Positions 8,936 through 17,268 of a stretch of 64,000 bases of DNA are shown here, piece by piece. The notes under the pieces are model-generated. The model was not told where the DNA came from. It saw only the letters and a program-made list of their open reading frames with translations, and searched no databases. A program made the position numbers and the translations under genes. The stretch is from Roseimaritima sediminicola. Its GTDB lineage: Bacteria; Planctomycetota; Planctomycetia; Pirellulales; Pirellulaceae. Position 1 is the first letter of the stretch, and the number at the start of each line of letters is the position of its first letter. The stretch is taken from positions 24,364 to 88,363 of the forward strand of contig NZ_WIAD01000024.1 of the NCBI RefSeq assembly GCF_009618275.1, in the 5' to 3' direction.

Positions 8936-9769
8936 TCAACTTTGCGGGGGCAGGCATTCGGCCAGTTCGGCCAGGATCATGCCGGTCGCGCCCCAGACCC
9001 AGTGCTGCTGGTAGCGCAGCCCCGAGGCGACGAATCGCAGCGGTGGCGGAATCTCCGGATTACCCGAGACGCGGCGGATGGGACGCTGCAGCAAACGGTC
9101 CTGCCAGTGCCCGGGCTCGCGCAAGTGTTCCAGCGGCACCTCGACCACTTCGTCCACTTCGATTCGATCGGGCACCCAAGGCGACTCCGGTCGCCGGCAA
9201 GCCATCACGACCGGATGGACCAGGTTGTCGCTGGCGTAGACGTACAGCGGCGACAGTTCGCCACAGAGTTCGGGTTGGAGCGGACAGATTCCCAGCTCCT
9301 CCTCGAACTCTCTCAAAGCCGCTTCGATCGTGCTCTCGTTGGGTTCGATCCGGCCGCCGGGCAAGCAGATTTGACCGCCGTGATGCTTGATCGAAAGGGG
9401 CCGCTTGGTCAGCGGAACGGTCCAGCCGCCGTCACTCCAGAGCAGCATCACCACCACGGCGGCTTGCCGAGCCGTCCGAGGGGCCGGGCCACAGTGCCGA
9501 CCGTAGGACAGCTGCGGCGACCGGTAGCGCAGCGCCCGCCGGCCGGGCAGATCGTGCGTTAGCCGTTGCTGCAATTGCGAGATAAACTGTTCCACTGCGG
9601 CGTCGTCCAATGTCTGTGGCTGGAAAGGTTTCCTGTCGGTCGACAGGCGATTTTGTACGGACAAAACGTTTTCTCCCCTCTCCACCACGGCGCCGCGAGC
9701 GTCAGCGAGTGAAGCCGTGGGGGAGAGGGGCCGGGGGTGAGGGGGCTCGGGTGCAAATGGCTGACTCAT
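8936..9769 (-). CDS. NUDIX hydrolase, CoA pyrophosphatase-like
   Basis: The NUDIX box is complete: G-G-R-I-E-x-x-E ... A-A-L-R-E-F-E-E-E-L-G-I, preceded by a long hydrophobic strand and followed by V-Y-V-Y-A-S-D-N-L-V-H-P, which matches the CoA diphosphatase (NudL/YeaB) subgroup. It would hydrolyse CoA or related dinucleoside pyrophosphates in the cytoplasm. The start is uncertain: ATG 9769 gives 277 residues, but roughly residues 6-35 are translated from the G-rich hairpin repeat at 9671-9745 (peptide HPRPLSPTASLADARGA). A TTG at 9664, just downstream of the repeat, would give a cleaner protein of about 242 residues. The domain call is firm; the N-terminus is not. Confidence 0.88.
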   Translation of the reverse strand: MSQPFAPEPPHPRPLSPTASLADARGAVVERGENVLSVQNRLSTDRKPFQPQTLDDAAVEQFISQLQQRLTHDLPGRRALRYRSPQLSYGRHCGPAPRTARQAAVVVMLLWSDGGWTVPLTKRPLSIKHHGGQICLPGGRIEPNESTIEAALREFEEELGICPLQPELCGELSPLYVYASDNLVHPVVMACRRPESPWVPDRIEVDEVVEVPLEHLREPGHWQDRLLQRPIRRVSGNPEIPPPLRFVASGLRYQQHWVWGATGMILAELAECLPPQS

Positions 9770-9965
9770 CGCGTCGGACCTGCCTACCGCGTATCGCATC
9801 GAGGCGCGGCACTGACGAACCTACACTGCAATTCCCCCCTCACCCCCGACCCCTCTCCCCCCAATCCTGGCTCGCTTAGGCTCGCCAGGATTGGGGGGGA
9901 GAGGGGAGGAAACATTTTTTTGTCCGTACATTGAATTCGTTAGAGTCAGCAAATCTCAATTCTCA
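9650..9965. repeat. Composite intergenic element with two G-rich hairpins
   Basis: Two long hairpins face each other: 9671-9745 (loop around CGAGCGTCAGCGAGTGAA) and 9836-9912 (stem AATCCTGG/CCAGGATT around TCGCTTAGGCTC). They are joined by a core of about 90 bases and bounded by inverted TGTACGGACAAAA (9654-9666) and TTTTTGTCCGTACA (about 9916-9930). The right flank, read on the minus strand, contains GCTGACTCTAACGAATTC, a version of the terminal repeat of the elements at 12.05 and 17.26 kb. The left part overlaps the NUDIX gene's 5' end. Confidence 0.8.
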
Positions 9966-9979
9966 AATCTCAAATCAAT

Positions 9980-12022
9980 ATGCAACCCACCGACCCTCGG
10001 CGATGTTCGCCGCTCTGGCTTCTGGCCACTTTGCTGCTGTGCTTCGCGCTCACTCCGCTGAAAGCGTTTTGTCAGGACGTTCGCACAGCCGACTACAAAG
10101 CGTTGCCCGCTGCCGGCAAAGCTCCGCCGCCAGAGCAGGCGGAACGTTTGCGCGAGCGGATCGCGGGGCTGCGTCAAGCCTACCAACACGCCGGGCTCGC
10201 GGCGAGTGATACGGCGGACGTCGAGGTGTTGGTGCGCGCGGTGGATCTGGCGCTCGAGCAAAACTTGTTCTACAACGACAGAGATATCGCTGCGGCCGAA
10301 AAACTGCTCGACCGGGCGGCCCGGCGACTGGAAAAACTGCGAGCCGGGCGACGCGGCATCGCGCTGTTGGAAGTTCCCGATTCTCCGGCCGACGAGCCGG
10401 TGCCGCTGGTCGGTGGATTCGTTTCACAAATCGATGATTCGGTCCAGCCCTACGGTCTGGTCCTGCCCGCCGGTTGGAAAGCGGGCGACGGCAAGCCGCG
10501 AAGATTGGATGTATGGCTGCACGGCCGCGGTGACAGTAAAGTCGAACTGCAATTCATTCATGCACGTTTGCAATCCACCTCGCCGATCACGCCGCCCGAG
10601 ACAATCGTGCTGCATCCTTTTGGTCGGCACTGCAACGCGTTCAAGTTCGCCGGCGAAGTGGACGTGTACGAAGCGATCGAACACGTGGCCGAGCGGTTCG
10701 CGGTCGACCCCGATTCGATCAGCATTCGCGGGTTTTCGATGGGCGGAGCGGGGTGTTGGCAGTTCGCGGTGCACGATCCCGGTCGCTGGTTTGCCGCGAA
10801 TCCCGGTGCCGGATTTGCCGATACCGTCCGCTATCAGGGCTGGAACCGGCAGCCCGCCTACACGCTCAGCGGCGCCCAGCGACTGCTGCTCGCCTGGTAC
10901 GACTGCCCGCCCTGGGCCGGCAACTTGCAGAACACCCGGGTGATCGCCTACAGCGGCGAACGCGACAAACAGAAATTGGCCGCCGACACGATGGCCGAAG
11001 CCAGTCGGGCACACGGCCTCCAGTGGACGCATGTGATTGGCAAAGACATGGGGCATAAGATCGACGAGCCGTCGGCGGAAATCATGCAGCAGCAATTGCA
11101 ACAGTGGGCTGCCGAACCGGCACCGGCGGTGCCCGAGGTCGACTTTACGACCTACACGCTGCGCTACCCGCGGTGTGACTGGTTGACGATCGAGGGCATC
11201 GAGCGGCATTGGCACCGGGCGCGGATCCAGGGTCGAGTCCAACCGAACCGGATCGTTTTGAAAACCGATGCGTGTACTCACCTGGCGATCGACTTGCCGG
11301 CCGACGTGCTGTCTGCAACCCCGGACGCGATCACCATCGAGATCGATGGCGAAGCTCTGGTCGCGCCCGACGCGGTTGCCGGCCAACCCTATCACTGCGA
11401 TTTAATTCGCCTGGACGAAGGCTGGGCGATCGCGTCTGAGCCCGACCGAAGCCTCCGCAAGCGGCCTGGTTTGCAAGGACCGATCGACGATGCCTTGACC
11501 GGGCGGTTTGTCTTCGTCCGCCCCAGTCGCCCCTGCTGGCACGGACGCGTCGAGCGGTGGGTGCAGGACGAATACCGGTACGCCAAGCAGCGTTGGCGAA
11601 GCATCATGCGCGGTGAGATTCGCGAGGTGAGCGACCGGGAGCTGGACGAGGCCACGATTGCCGACAGCAACCTGATCCTGTTCGGCGACCCGCACGCCAA
11701 CGCCGTGCTGGCGGGGCTGGTCGATCGCTTGCCGCTGCACTGGGACCGGGACTCCCTGCAGATTGCCGGAGAACGCTTCGACGCGGCGGATCATGCGGCC
11801 GTGATGGTCTATCCCAATCCGTTGAACCCCGATCGCTACATCGTCCTCAACAGCGGGCTGACGTTCCGCGAGTTCTCCAACGTCAGCAACTCGCGGCAGA
11901 TCCCGATGCTTCCCGACTGGGCGATCCTGGACATCACCGAAGGCAGCAACGCCCTGCTGCCCGGCAACGTTGCAGCCGAAGGTTTTTTCGATGAACGCTG
12001 GGAAGTGAAGGGGGAAGAGTGA
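9980..12022 (+). CDS. Secreted alpha/beta-hydrolase (prolyl-oligopeptidase/esterase-like)
   Basis: A 680-residue protein with a signal peptide (LWLLATLLLCFALTPLKAFC). Residues 35-130 are helical. Residues about 150-390 hold an alpha/beta-hydrolase: L-D-V-W-L-H-G-R-G (oxyanion region), D-P-D-S-I-S-I-R, and the nucleophile elbow G-F-S-M-G-G-A-G (Ser near residue 253), with I-G-K-D-M-G-H-K near residue 360 as a likely catalytic His. The rest (400-680) has no recognised domain, but the ends of related planctomycete proteins look alike (L-P-D-W-A-I-L-D). Substrate unknown: ester or peptide hydrolysis outside the cytoplasm is the family-based guess. It starts right after a composite repeat element and is followed by a 650-base repeat island; no operon partner. 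Confidence 0.82.
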   Translation: MQPTDPRRCSPLWLLATLLLCFALTPLKAFCQDVRTADYKALPAAGKAPPPEQAERLRERIAGLRQAYQHAGLAASDTADVEVLVRAVDLALEQNLFYNDRDIAAAEKLLDRAARRLEKLRAGRRGIALLEVPDSPADEPVPLVGGFVSQIDDSVQPYGLVLPAGWKAGDGKPRRLDVWLHGRGDSKVELQFIHARLQSTSPITPPETIVLHPFGRHCNAFKFAGEVDVYEAIEHVAERFAVDPDSISIRGFSMGGAGCWQFAVHDPGRWFAANPGAGFADTVRYQGWNRQPAYTLSGAQRLLLAWYDCPPWAGNLQNTRVIAYSGERDKQKLAADTMAEASRAHGLQWTHVIGKDMGHKIDEPSAEIMQQQLQQWAAEPAPAVPEVDFTTYTLRYPRCDWLTIEGIERHWHRARIQGRVQPNRIVLKTDACTHLAIDLPADVLSATPDAITIEIDGEALVAPDAVAGQPYHCDLIRLDEGWAIASEPDRSLRKRPGLQGPIDDALTGRFVFVRPSRPCWHGRVERWVQDEYRYAKQRWRSIMRGEIREVSDRELDEATIADSNLILFGDPHANAVLAGLVDRLPLHWDRDSLQIAGERFDAADHAAVMVYPNPLNPDRYIVLNSGLTFREFSNVSNSRQIPMLPDWAILDITEGSNALLPGNVAAEGFFDERWEVKGEE

Positions 12023-12056
12023 AGGGTGAAGGGAGAGATTGGAGATTTGCTAACTC

Positions 12057-12229
12057 TAAGCACGTCGCAACATTAACTTAGGCATTACTCTCCCTCTGGG
12101 AGAGTCGGGCTCTCAGGCCCGGAGAGGGTTTTCGTGAGTGCCCTCCCCGGGCCTGAGAGCCCGACCCTCCCGCTGCGCGGGAGGGTGTTGTCGCGGGGTT
12201 TCACCCAAAGATTTATGCCGACGTGCTTA
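12057..12229. mobile_element. Non-autonomous 173-bp TA-flanked element (MITE-like), copy 1
   Basis: Ends are TAAGCACGTCG (12057-12067) and CGACGTGCTTA (12219-12229), an 11-bp terminal inverted repeat including TA at each edge. The inside is a long imperfect hairpin built on GTCGGGCTCTCAGGCCC and its complement. It has no coding capacity. Removing the element with one TA rejoins ...TTTGCTAACTC-TA-ACGGAATC..., which matches an uninterrupted flank seen at 9932-9960 (minus strand), so the TA is a target duplication. A second copy in the opposite orientation is at 32317-32488. TA duplication is the hallmark of IS630/Tc1-mariner-type transposition. Confidence 0.82.
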
Positions 12230-12304
12230 ACGGAATCTATGTACGCGAATTTTCATTCGTGGCTGGTGTTTTAGTCCCGTAGGGACGGCAGGATGTAGCC
12301 ACGG

Positions 12305-12444
12305 GCGCGAGCCCAATGCCACTTCCTTTGTAGCGGAACGGCGCGAGCCGTCCGGTTTTGCGGTGCGAACCTTCACACACCGGGCGGCTTGCGCCGCTCC
12401 GCTAACGCTTCAATCGCAAGCGATGGTGAAAGTAGATGGCATTG
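12305..12444. repeat. 140-bp dispersed repeat, copy 1
   Basis: From GCGCGAGCCCAATGCC to GTAGATGGCATTG this 140-base stretch has a copy of the same length and, as far as I can read, identical sequence at 18700-18839. It is a palindrome-rich block: CAATGCCA...TGGCATTG at the edges, GTAGCGGAACGGCGCGAGCCG against CGGCTTGCGCCGCTCCGCTA inside. It sits within the 648-base gene-free stretch 12023-12670, which also contains element 12057-12229, hairpin 12482-12532 and CCCATGG-type short palindromes. I see no gene in that stretch. Confidence 0.9.
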
Positions 12445-12481
12445 GGCGTGAGCCCGTGGTACGAAAACGACACGATTGCGC

Positions 12482-12532
12482 TAGTCCCGCAGGGACGACA
12501 GGAGATGCATTCCTGTCGTCCCTGCGGGACTA
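12482..12532. repeat. Perfect 22-bp inverted repeat with 7-base loop
   Basis: Arms 12482-12503 and 12511-12532 are exact reverse complements (core GTCCCGCAGGGACGACAGG), with loop GATGCAT. A related half-site, AGTCCCGTAGGGACGGCAGG, occurs near 12272-12291. There is no T-run on either side, so it is not a typical intrinsic terminator. It lies 139 bases beyond the 3' end of the SprT-like gene at 12671. Confidence 0.85.
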
Positions 12533-12670
12533 ACCGCCGAGGGGGCACCCATACCATGGGCTGACGCCCATGGCTACATCGCGATCGCCACTGGCGTGGC
12601 TGCTGCACCCCGAGCTTCGCACGCCATACATAGATTCTGTTAGAGCCAGGAGAGTGAGATTCGCAATCCC

Positions 12671-13468
12671 TCAGGTTCCTTCGGCTTCGCGAGCCGCCCG
12701 GCGGAGGTGTTCCAGGGGCACGTAGTACTTGCGATAGCGCCGGCCGTCGTCGAACATCGCGCCGCGGCGGTCGGGCACCAGCACGGTGGCTCGCCGCGTG
12801 ATCCGGTTGACCACCCCCTGGAGAGCTTGGCCTTCGAAATCAAACCGGACGTGGGTGCCCACGCCGATCTTGAACTTCCGGGCCGCTCGCTCGCGCTGGG
12901 TGATCAGATCGTGTTGGTGTTGGGTGTGTCCGAAGAAGCGGTTGGCGATCTGTTGAAACGGTGTCTTGCTGCAAGAGCTATCGTCCCAGACCAGCATCTC
13001 GACCAGGTGCACCAGTTCGTGTTCCAGGACCCGCTGCATCGCTTGCAAGCGGTTGCGGCACATGATGCCGGTAACTTCGACGGGCCGGTTCACGTCGCTG
13101 AAGGTTTGAAACAGCAAGGACGAGGAGAGAATGATTTCAAAGCGGCGTCGATCGCCTCGGCGGTAGCCAGCCGGATAATGGGTCACCGTCTTGCCGGCGT
13201 TCTTGGTCATGCGTGACGACCAGCCGAAGGACAGCCCTTCCTTTTGCGCCAGCGGCAGCAGCCTGCCGTCGAAGAATAGGTCGTCGTACATGCGAGCCAT
13301 CCGCTGCAGATCGTCTCGGCCGACGCGTGTGAAGTTGGGGCTGGTCATCGCACGACTCAGCTTCAACGAGTCGTTATAGATTTGCAGTTGTCGCTCGCGT
13401 GCCGTCTTCCTGGGCACGCTCTGGCGTACGACATAGTCTGCCAGATCCGATCGTCTCGTTTGACTCAT
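12671..13468 (-). CDS. SprT-like zinc metallopeptidase domain protein
   Basis: A 265-residue protein. The metalloprotease motif H-E-L-V-H (in QRVLEHELVHLVEM, near residue 146-150) is preceded by a strand with F-E-I-I-L-S-S and followed by a distal F-F-G-H-T-Q-H-Q-H, as in SprT/Spartan-like domains. The C-terminal part (about 195-255) is a small beta domain with V-G-T-H-V-R-F-D-F and basic residues, perhaps nucleic-acid binding. SprT-like proteases act on DNA-protein crosslinks or other chromatin substrates; here that is inference. No signal peptide, so cytoplasmic. Start ATG 13468. It is divergent from the PDZ gene across 194 bases. Confidence 0.85.
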   Translation of the reverse strand: MSQTRRSDLADYVVRQSVPRKTARERQLQIYNDSLKLSRAMTSPNFTRVGRDDLQRMARMYDDLFFDGRLLPLAQKEGLSFGWSSRMTKNAGKTVTHYPAGYRRGDRRRFEIILSSSLLFQTFSDVNRPVEVTGIMCRNRLQAMQRVLEHELVHLVEMLVWDDSSCSKTPFQQIANRFFGHTQHQHDLITQRERAARKFKIGVGTHVRFDFEGQALQGVVNRITRRATVLVPDRRGAMFDDGRRYRKYYVPLEHLRRAAREAEGT

Positions 13469-13662
13469 CCGAACCGCTCCTTTATTCCATTCGGGTTGGG
13501 TTGCGTTATCATACTAAAGCTCGAAGTGGTCGGTCACCTGTTTTCGGAAAGCGAGGGGGGGGGGCGAGTTCCCCGTCGCTTCATTCCTGCCAGATCTGGT
13601 AGACTGGCAGCGAACGCGGATGCTAGGAAAACGCGGGTTCTAGGAATTGGGGTACGAAGACA

Positions 13663-14922
13663 GTGAACAGCTCCAAGCAACGACTGGCACGCCCGGCGGC
13701 GGTCTGGCTCTTCGACGCGGCCCTCTGCAGCGCGGTGCTCTGTGCTGCCATGAGCGGACAAGCGGCCTCTGCGCAGCCGCCCTCCGCTGCCGAGAAACCC
13801 GCTGCCAAGAAACCCGCGGCCGAGAAACCCGCTGACTCGGACGCTGCCTCCGCCGCGGCAACCGGGGCGGAGGAGTCGGCCGAGCAGATGGAGCGGTTGT
13901 TGGCGAAACTCTCCAGCAATCAGTACATCCAACGCGAGACGGCGACGCTGAAATTAGCCGGCTTTGGCCACGCAGCGGTCCCGGTGCTCGTCCGTGGGGT
14001 GACCGGGGCGGATCTGGAAACGACCGAGCGCGCGATGCAGTTGCTCGAGCGACTGGCGCTGTCGGAACAGCCCACCGATCCGCCCATCGCCTGGGAGGCG
14101 ATCTCGACGTTGGCCTCAAGCGGGAATGGGACGGCTGCCTCGCGAGCCAAATCGGCGCTGCGGGCTGTCTCGCTGCACCGCCAGAGCATGGCTCGCGAAC
14201 ATCTGGCCGCCGAGGGCATCACCGTGGGCTTGAGCAACGTTATCATGGAAGCGTCGGCGATTAATGAAGAAGTCGTCTACGTGCCGCCGACCTGGAGCGG
14301 TGAAGCGAAAGACCTCCGCTGGTTGGCTTGGCTGCATCACGTCTCCTACGCCGCGGTCGAAGGCGTTTCGATCAATCGCGAGGTGCTCGAGCAGGTCACG
14401 CAAATGCCGGACCTGAAGAACGTGATCATTACCGATACGGATTTAAGCTCCGCCGAATTACAACCCCTGACCACGCTCGACCGCTTGGACCAGCTGGAGA
14501 TTCGCTACACGCCGATCGACGATTCGGCAATCGAGCTGATCAAGCGATTGCCGCTGCGTCAGAAGTTGATCCTAAAAGGCACCAAGGTCACACCGGAGGC
14601 TGTGGAGTCGCTGCGTCGCGACTTGCCCGAGTTGCCCATCGTGTATCAACGCGGCGGATTTTTGGGCGTGCGCTGCGATCCGTTCTCGCCGCGTTGTCAG
14701 ATCACGGTCGTCATGAATGGCAGTGCGGCGGAGGTTGCCGGGATGCGAGCCGGCGACATCGTGACGCGCGTGGGAGAGCGACCGATCGGACGGTTTGCCG
14801 ATTTGCAGGATGCCATCGGCGAATACGCGCCGGGCGAAGCGATTCCGATTGCGCTCGATCGCGGCGGTCAGAAGATCGAGGTGGTTGCCGAACTGGGAAT
14901 GATGGACAGTGAAGACGATTGA
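13663..14922 (+). CDS. Secreted PDZ-domain protein with HEAT/leucine-rich-like repeats
   Basis: A 419-residue protein from GTG 13663; this start gives an N-terminal hydrophobic segment (AAVWLFDAALCSAVLCAAMS) that serves as a signal, whereas the ATG at 13750 would remove it. A Lys-Pro-Ala low-complexity linker (residues 45-66) follows. Residues 75-190 resemble HEAT repeats, 215-320 contain leucine-rich-like units (L-x-x-L-x-x-L-x-I), and 325-415 are a PDZ domain (G-F-L-G-V ... V-A-G-M-R-A-G-D-I-V). Probably a periplasmic binding or scaffold protein; no protease domain is present. The MutY gene begins 22 bases after its stop if ATG 14945 is used. Confidence 0.85.
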   Translation: MNSSKQRLARPAAVWLFDAALCSAVLCAAMSGQAASAQPPSAAEKPAAKKPAAEKPADSDAASAAATGAEESAEQMERLLAKLSSNQYIQRETATLKLAGFGHAAVPVLVRGVTGADLETTERAMQLLERLALSEQPTDPPIAWEAISTLASSGNGTAASRAKSALRAVSLHRQSMAREHLAAEGITVGLSNVIMEASAINEEVVYVPPTWSGEAKDLRWLAWLHHVSYAAVEGVSINREVLEQVTQMPDLKNVIITDTDLSSAELQPLTTLDRLDQLEIRYTPIDDSAIELIKRLPLRQKLILKGTKVTPEAVESLRRDLPELPIVYQRGGFLGVRCDPFSPRCQITVVMNGSAAEVAGMRAGDIVTRVGERPIGRFADLQDAIGEYAPGEAIPIALDRGGQKIEVVAELGMMDSEDD

Positions 14923-14944
14923 TCGGCACGACGCCGCCCGAGCC

Positions 14945-16048
14945 ATGACAGCCCCCCATGACGACCGTTGGCAACGCCCGTCGTGGCGGCGCCAAGTCCA
15001 GCGCGCGGCGATGGGCTGGTTTGCGGACAATGCGCGCCGGCTGCCCTGGCGCGGCACTCGGGACCGCTACCGCGTGTGGCTCAGCGAGATCATGCTGCAG
15101 CAGACGCAGGTCGTGACGGTCATCCCCTACTTCGAACGGTTTCTCGAACGCTTCCCCACCGTGGCGGACCTCGCCGCGGCGGACGAGCAAACCGTGATGC
15201 AGCTGTGGGAAGGACTGGGCTACTATCGCCGAGCCCGGCAGCTGCATGCCGCCGCCAAGCAAGTCGTCGACCGCCACGACGGCGTCTTTCCCCGTTCCTA
15301 CGCCGAGGTCTTGGCCTTGCCGGGCGTGGGACGGTACACGGCCGGCGCGATTCTATCGATCGCCGATGGCCAGCGTCTGCCGATCGTCGAAGCCAACACC
15401 CAGCGATTGTACAGCCGCCTGATCGCTTCGACCTCGCCGCCTCAAGAACGCGCTGCCAACGCGTTGCTGTGGCAGTTCGCCGAAGCCATCCTGCCGCCCA
15501 GCGATGCCGGGACGTTCAATCAAGCGGCAATGGAGCTGGGGGCCCTGGTGTGCACGCCCAAAACCCCGGCCTGCCTGACCTGTCCGCTCCGCCCGAACTG
15601 CGCGGCGGTCCAGCTGGGGCTGGAGACGACGATCCCCGGCAGAGTCAAAAAGATTCAGTACGAGCAACGCACCGAGTTCGCGTTGTTGGTGCGGCACCCG
15701 GAAACCGAAGCCTACCTCGTGCACCGCGTACCGGCCGGGCAACGCTGGGCGGGATTGTGGGACTTCCCACGCTTTGGTCCGCCGGAGGTGGAGTCCGTGG
15801 AAGGAGCGGCCGCCTCGACCGAGCGTCAGTTCGACGTCTCGGTCGCGATCGGAGCGAAGGCGAAAACCATCCGTCATGGTGTCACGCGATACCGAATCAC
15901 GCTGGAAGCGTTTCACGCCGAGGCCGAGCAAGCCTTCGCCGACACCGAAGATCAACGCTGGCTCTCGGCACGCCAACTAAAAACGCTGCCGCTGAGTGTG
16001 ACCGGCCGCAAGCTAGCGGACTATCTCAAGACCAAACGGAAAACCTGA
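14945..16048 (+). CDS. mutY: A/G-specific adenine glycosylase MutY
   Basis: A 367-residue protein (ATG 14945; GTG 14909 would add 12 residues and overlap the PDZ gene). It has the catalytic helix S-E-I-M-L-Q-Q-T-Q-V with the essential Glu, W-E-G-L-G-Y-Y-R-R-A-R, the helix-hairpin-helix L-P-G-V-G-R-Y-T-A-G-A-I, and E-A-N-T-Q-R with a downstream Asp replaced by the usual variation. The iron-sulphur cysteines are spaced C-x6-C-x2-C-x5-C (CTPKTPACLTCPLRPNC). The C-terminal third is the NUDIX-like 8-oxoG recognition domain (W-A-G-L-W-D-F-P). It removes adenine opposite 8-oxoguanine in base excision repair. Converges closely (4 bases) on the BNR gene. Confidence 0.95.
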   Translation: MTAPHDDRWQRPSWRRQVQRAAMGWFADNARRLPWRGTRDRYRVWLSEIMLQQTQVVTVIPYFERFLERFPTVADLAAADEQTVMQLWEGLGYYRRARQLHAAAKQVVDRHDGVFPRSYAEVLALPGVGRYTAGAILSIADGQRLPIVEANTQRLYSRLIASTSPPQERAANALLWQFAEAILPPSDAGTFNQAAMELGALVCTPKTPACLTCPLRPNCAAVQLGLETTIPGRVKKIQYEQRTEFALLVRHPETEAYLVHRVPAGQRWAGLWDFPRFGPPEVESVEGAAASTERQFDVSVAIGAKAKTIRHGVTRYRITLEAFHAEAEQAFADTEDQRWLSARQLKTLPLSVTGRKLADYLKTKRKT

Positions 16049-16052
16049 GCTG

Positions 16053-17204
16053 CTACGGCGCTGGCGCTTCGGCCATCGCATCCAGCTCGTCGATTTTCAC
16101 TCGGGTGCTCAGGATGTACGGGGCTTCGTCTCGGTCCCAGTGGCCGTAGGTGGTAACGACGAACGAGTCGTCGGGCAGGATTTCGACGCCGGGATAGGCG
16201 GTGTCGTAGCCCTTCTTATTGTCCTTGAAGCGGACGACGTACTGTCCCGGCTGGCCTTGCACGATGTCTTCCCAGGTGCCGACCCAACCCACCCAGTCGC
16301 CTTCGAAGGGACGCTGGGCGGCGGAATGCTTGGGGGAGATGCAGCGGAAACTGATCAACAATCGGCCTTCGGAATCGTACTTGCCGGTATGCCGATCGCC
16401 GGTCAGCGCCAAAGGCAACTCCCGCGGCTCGGACCAGGTTTTGCCTTCGTCGGTTGAGAAGATCACGTGGGAATTCTTGCGGCGAGCGTTTTCACGCAGC
16501 AGGACGGCCAGCGTCTTGCCGTCGGGCGAACGGATGCAACCCGGTTCGCACAAATGCACGTCGGACGACTGAAAGATCGCCTCGGGATCGGACCAGTTCA
16601 ACCCGCCGTCGGTCGAGCGGGTTTGATAGAGCGTGAAGGTGCGGACGTCGTCTTTGGCGGGCTCGGCGGAGATGAACCGGCCGTCGTCGTGGAACATCGC
16701 CAGGTAGTGTCCCGGGCCGGTGCGGAGGGCCTCGACGAAGCCCATCACCACGATGCCACCCCAATCGCCCACCGGCTTCAGCTCGCTCCAGCTCTGCCCG
16801 TCGTCTTCGCTGACCGCCAAGCGCGCCGGATACAACCCCGACCACATGATCACGCGCTTGTTGCCTTCGGCGTCGACCACTCGGTGCAGCGTGGGCACTT
16901 CCTTGGACGTGGCCCAGCTGGCCGGCGTCGGCAGCCGCTCGCTCCACGTGCGCCCGCCATCGGTGCTGCGTTTGTACACGATCCCGCCGCGGCCGTGTCC
17001 CTTGGGATACACGCACAGCATCGTCTTGCCGTCTTCCAACAAGCACGTCGTCGGATGGCCGAGGTACTGGCCGGCTTCGCGGTCCACGACCACCTGACGC
17101 TGGCTGTCCGCGTCCAAGTCAATCGTGGTGGGGTAGTCGCTCGGCGGATCGGCAGCAAAGCAGGTGGAGGTGGCGAGCAACAGCAACAGGACAAGCGTAC
17201 GCAT
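16053..17204 (-). CDS. Secreted BNR/Asp-box sialidase-like protein
   Basis: A 383-residue protein with a signal peptide (TLVLLLLLATSTCFA). Four Asp boxes are visible: S-T-D-G-G-R-T-W, S-E-D-D-G-Q-S-W, S-T-D-G-G-L-N-W and S-T-D-E-G-K-T-W, giving a six-bladed propeller of the exo-alpha-sialidase superfamily. Arg in F-R-C-I-S and Y in G-Y-D-T-A-Y-P may be substrate-binding, but I cannot confirm the full sialidase Arg triad, so true sialidase activity is uncertain. Planctomycetes carry many such proteins, thought to act on extracellular glycans. The gene is monocistronic, with its promoter side facing the composite element at 17261-17601. Confidence 0.88.
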   Translation of the reverse strand: MRTLVLLLLLATSTCFAADPPSDYPTTIDLDADSQRQVVVDREAGQYLGHPTTCLLEDGKTMLCVYPKGHGRGGIVYKRSTDGGRTWSERLPTPASWATSKEVPTLHRVVDAEGNKRVIMWSGLYPARLAVSEDDGQSWSELKPVGDWGGIVVMGFVEALRTGPGHYLAMFHDDGRFISAEPAKDDVRTFTLYQTRSTDGGLNWSDPEAIFQSSDVHLCEPGCIRSPDGKTLAVLLRENARRKNSHVIFSTDEGKTWSEPRELPLALTGDRHTGKYDSEGRLLISFRCISPKHSAAQRPFEGDWVGWVGTWEDIVQGQPGQYVVRFKDNKKGYDTAYPGVEILPDDSFVVTTYGHWDRDEAPYILSTRVKIDELDAMAEAPAP

Positions 17205-17222
17205 GGGCGGGGACTCCAGGGT

Positions 17223-17268
17223 TTGAGATTTGAGGTTTGAGATTTGAGATTTGAGATTTGAGATTTGC
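17223..17268. repeat. Short tandem array of TTTGAGA(T)
   Basis: Five to six copies of an 8-base unit (TTTGAGAT, one variant TTTGAGGT) run between the BNR gene start and the composite element at 17261. The same word appears as isolated copies at 9958-9976 and 12033-12050, each time next to a related element, so the array may be part of the element's preferred surroundings. Confidence 0.75.
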
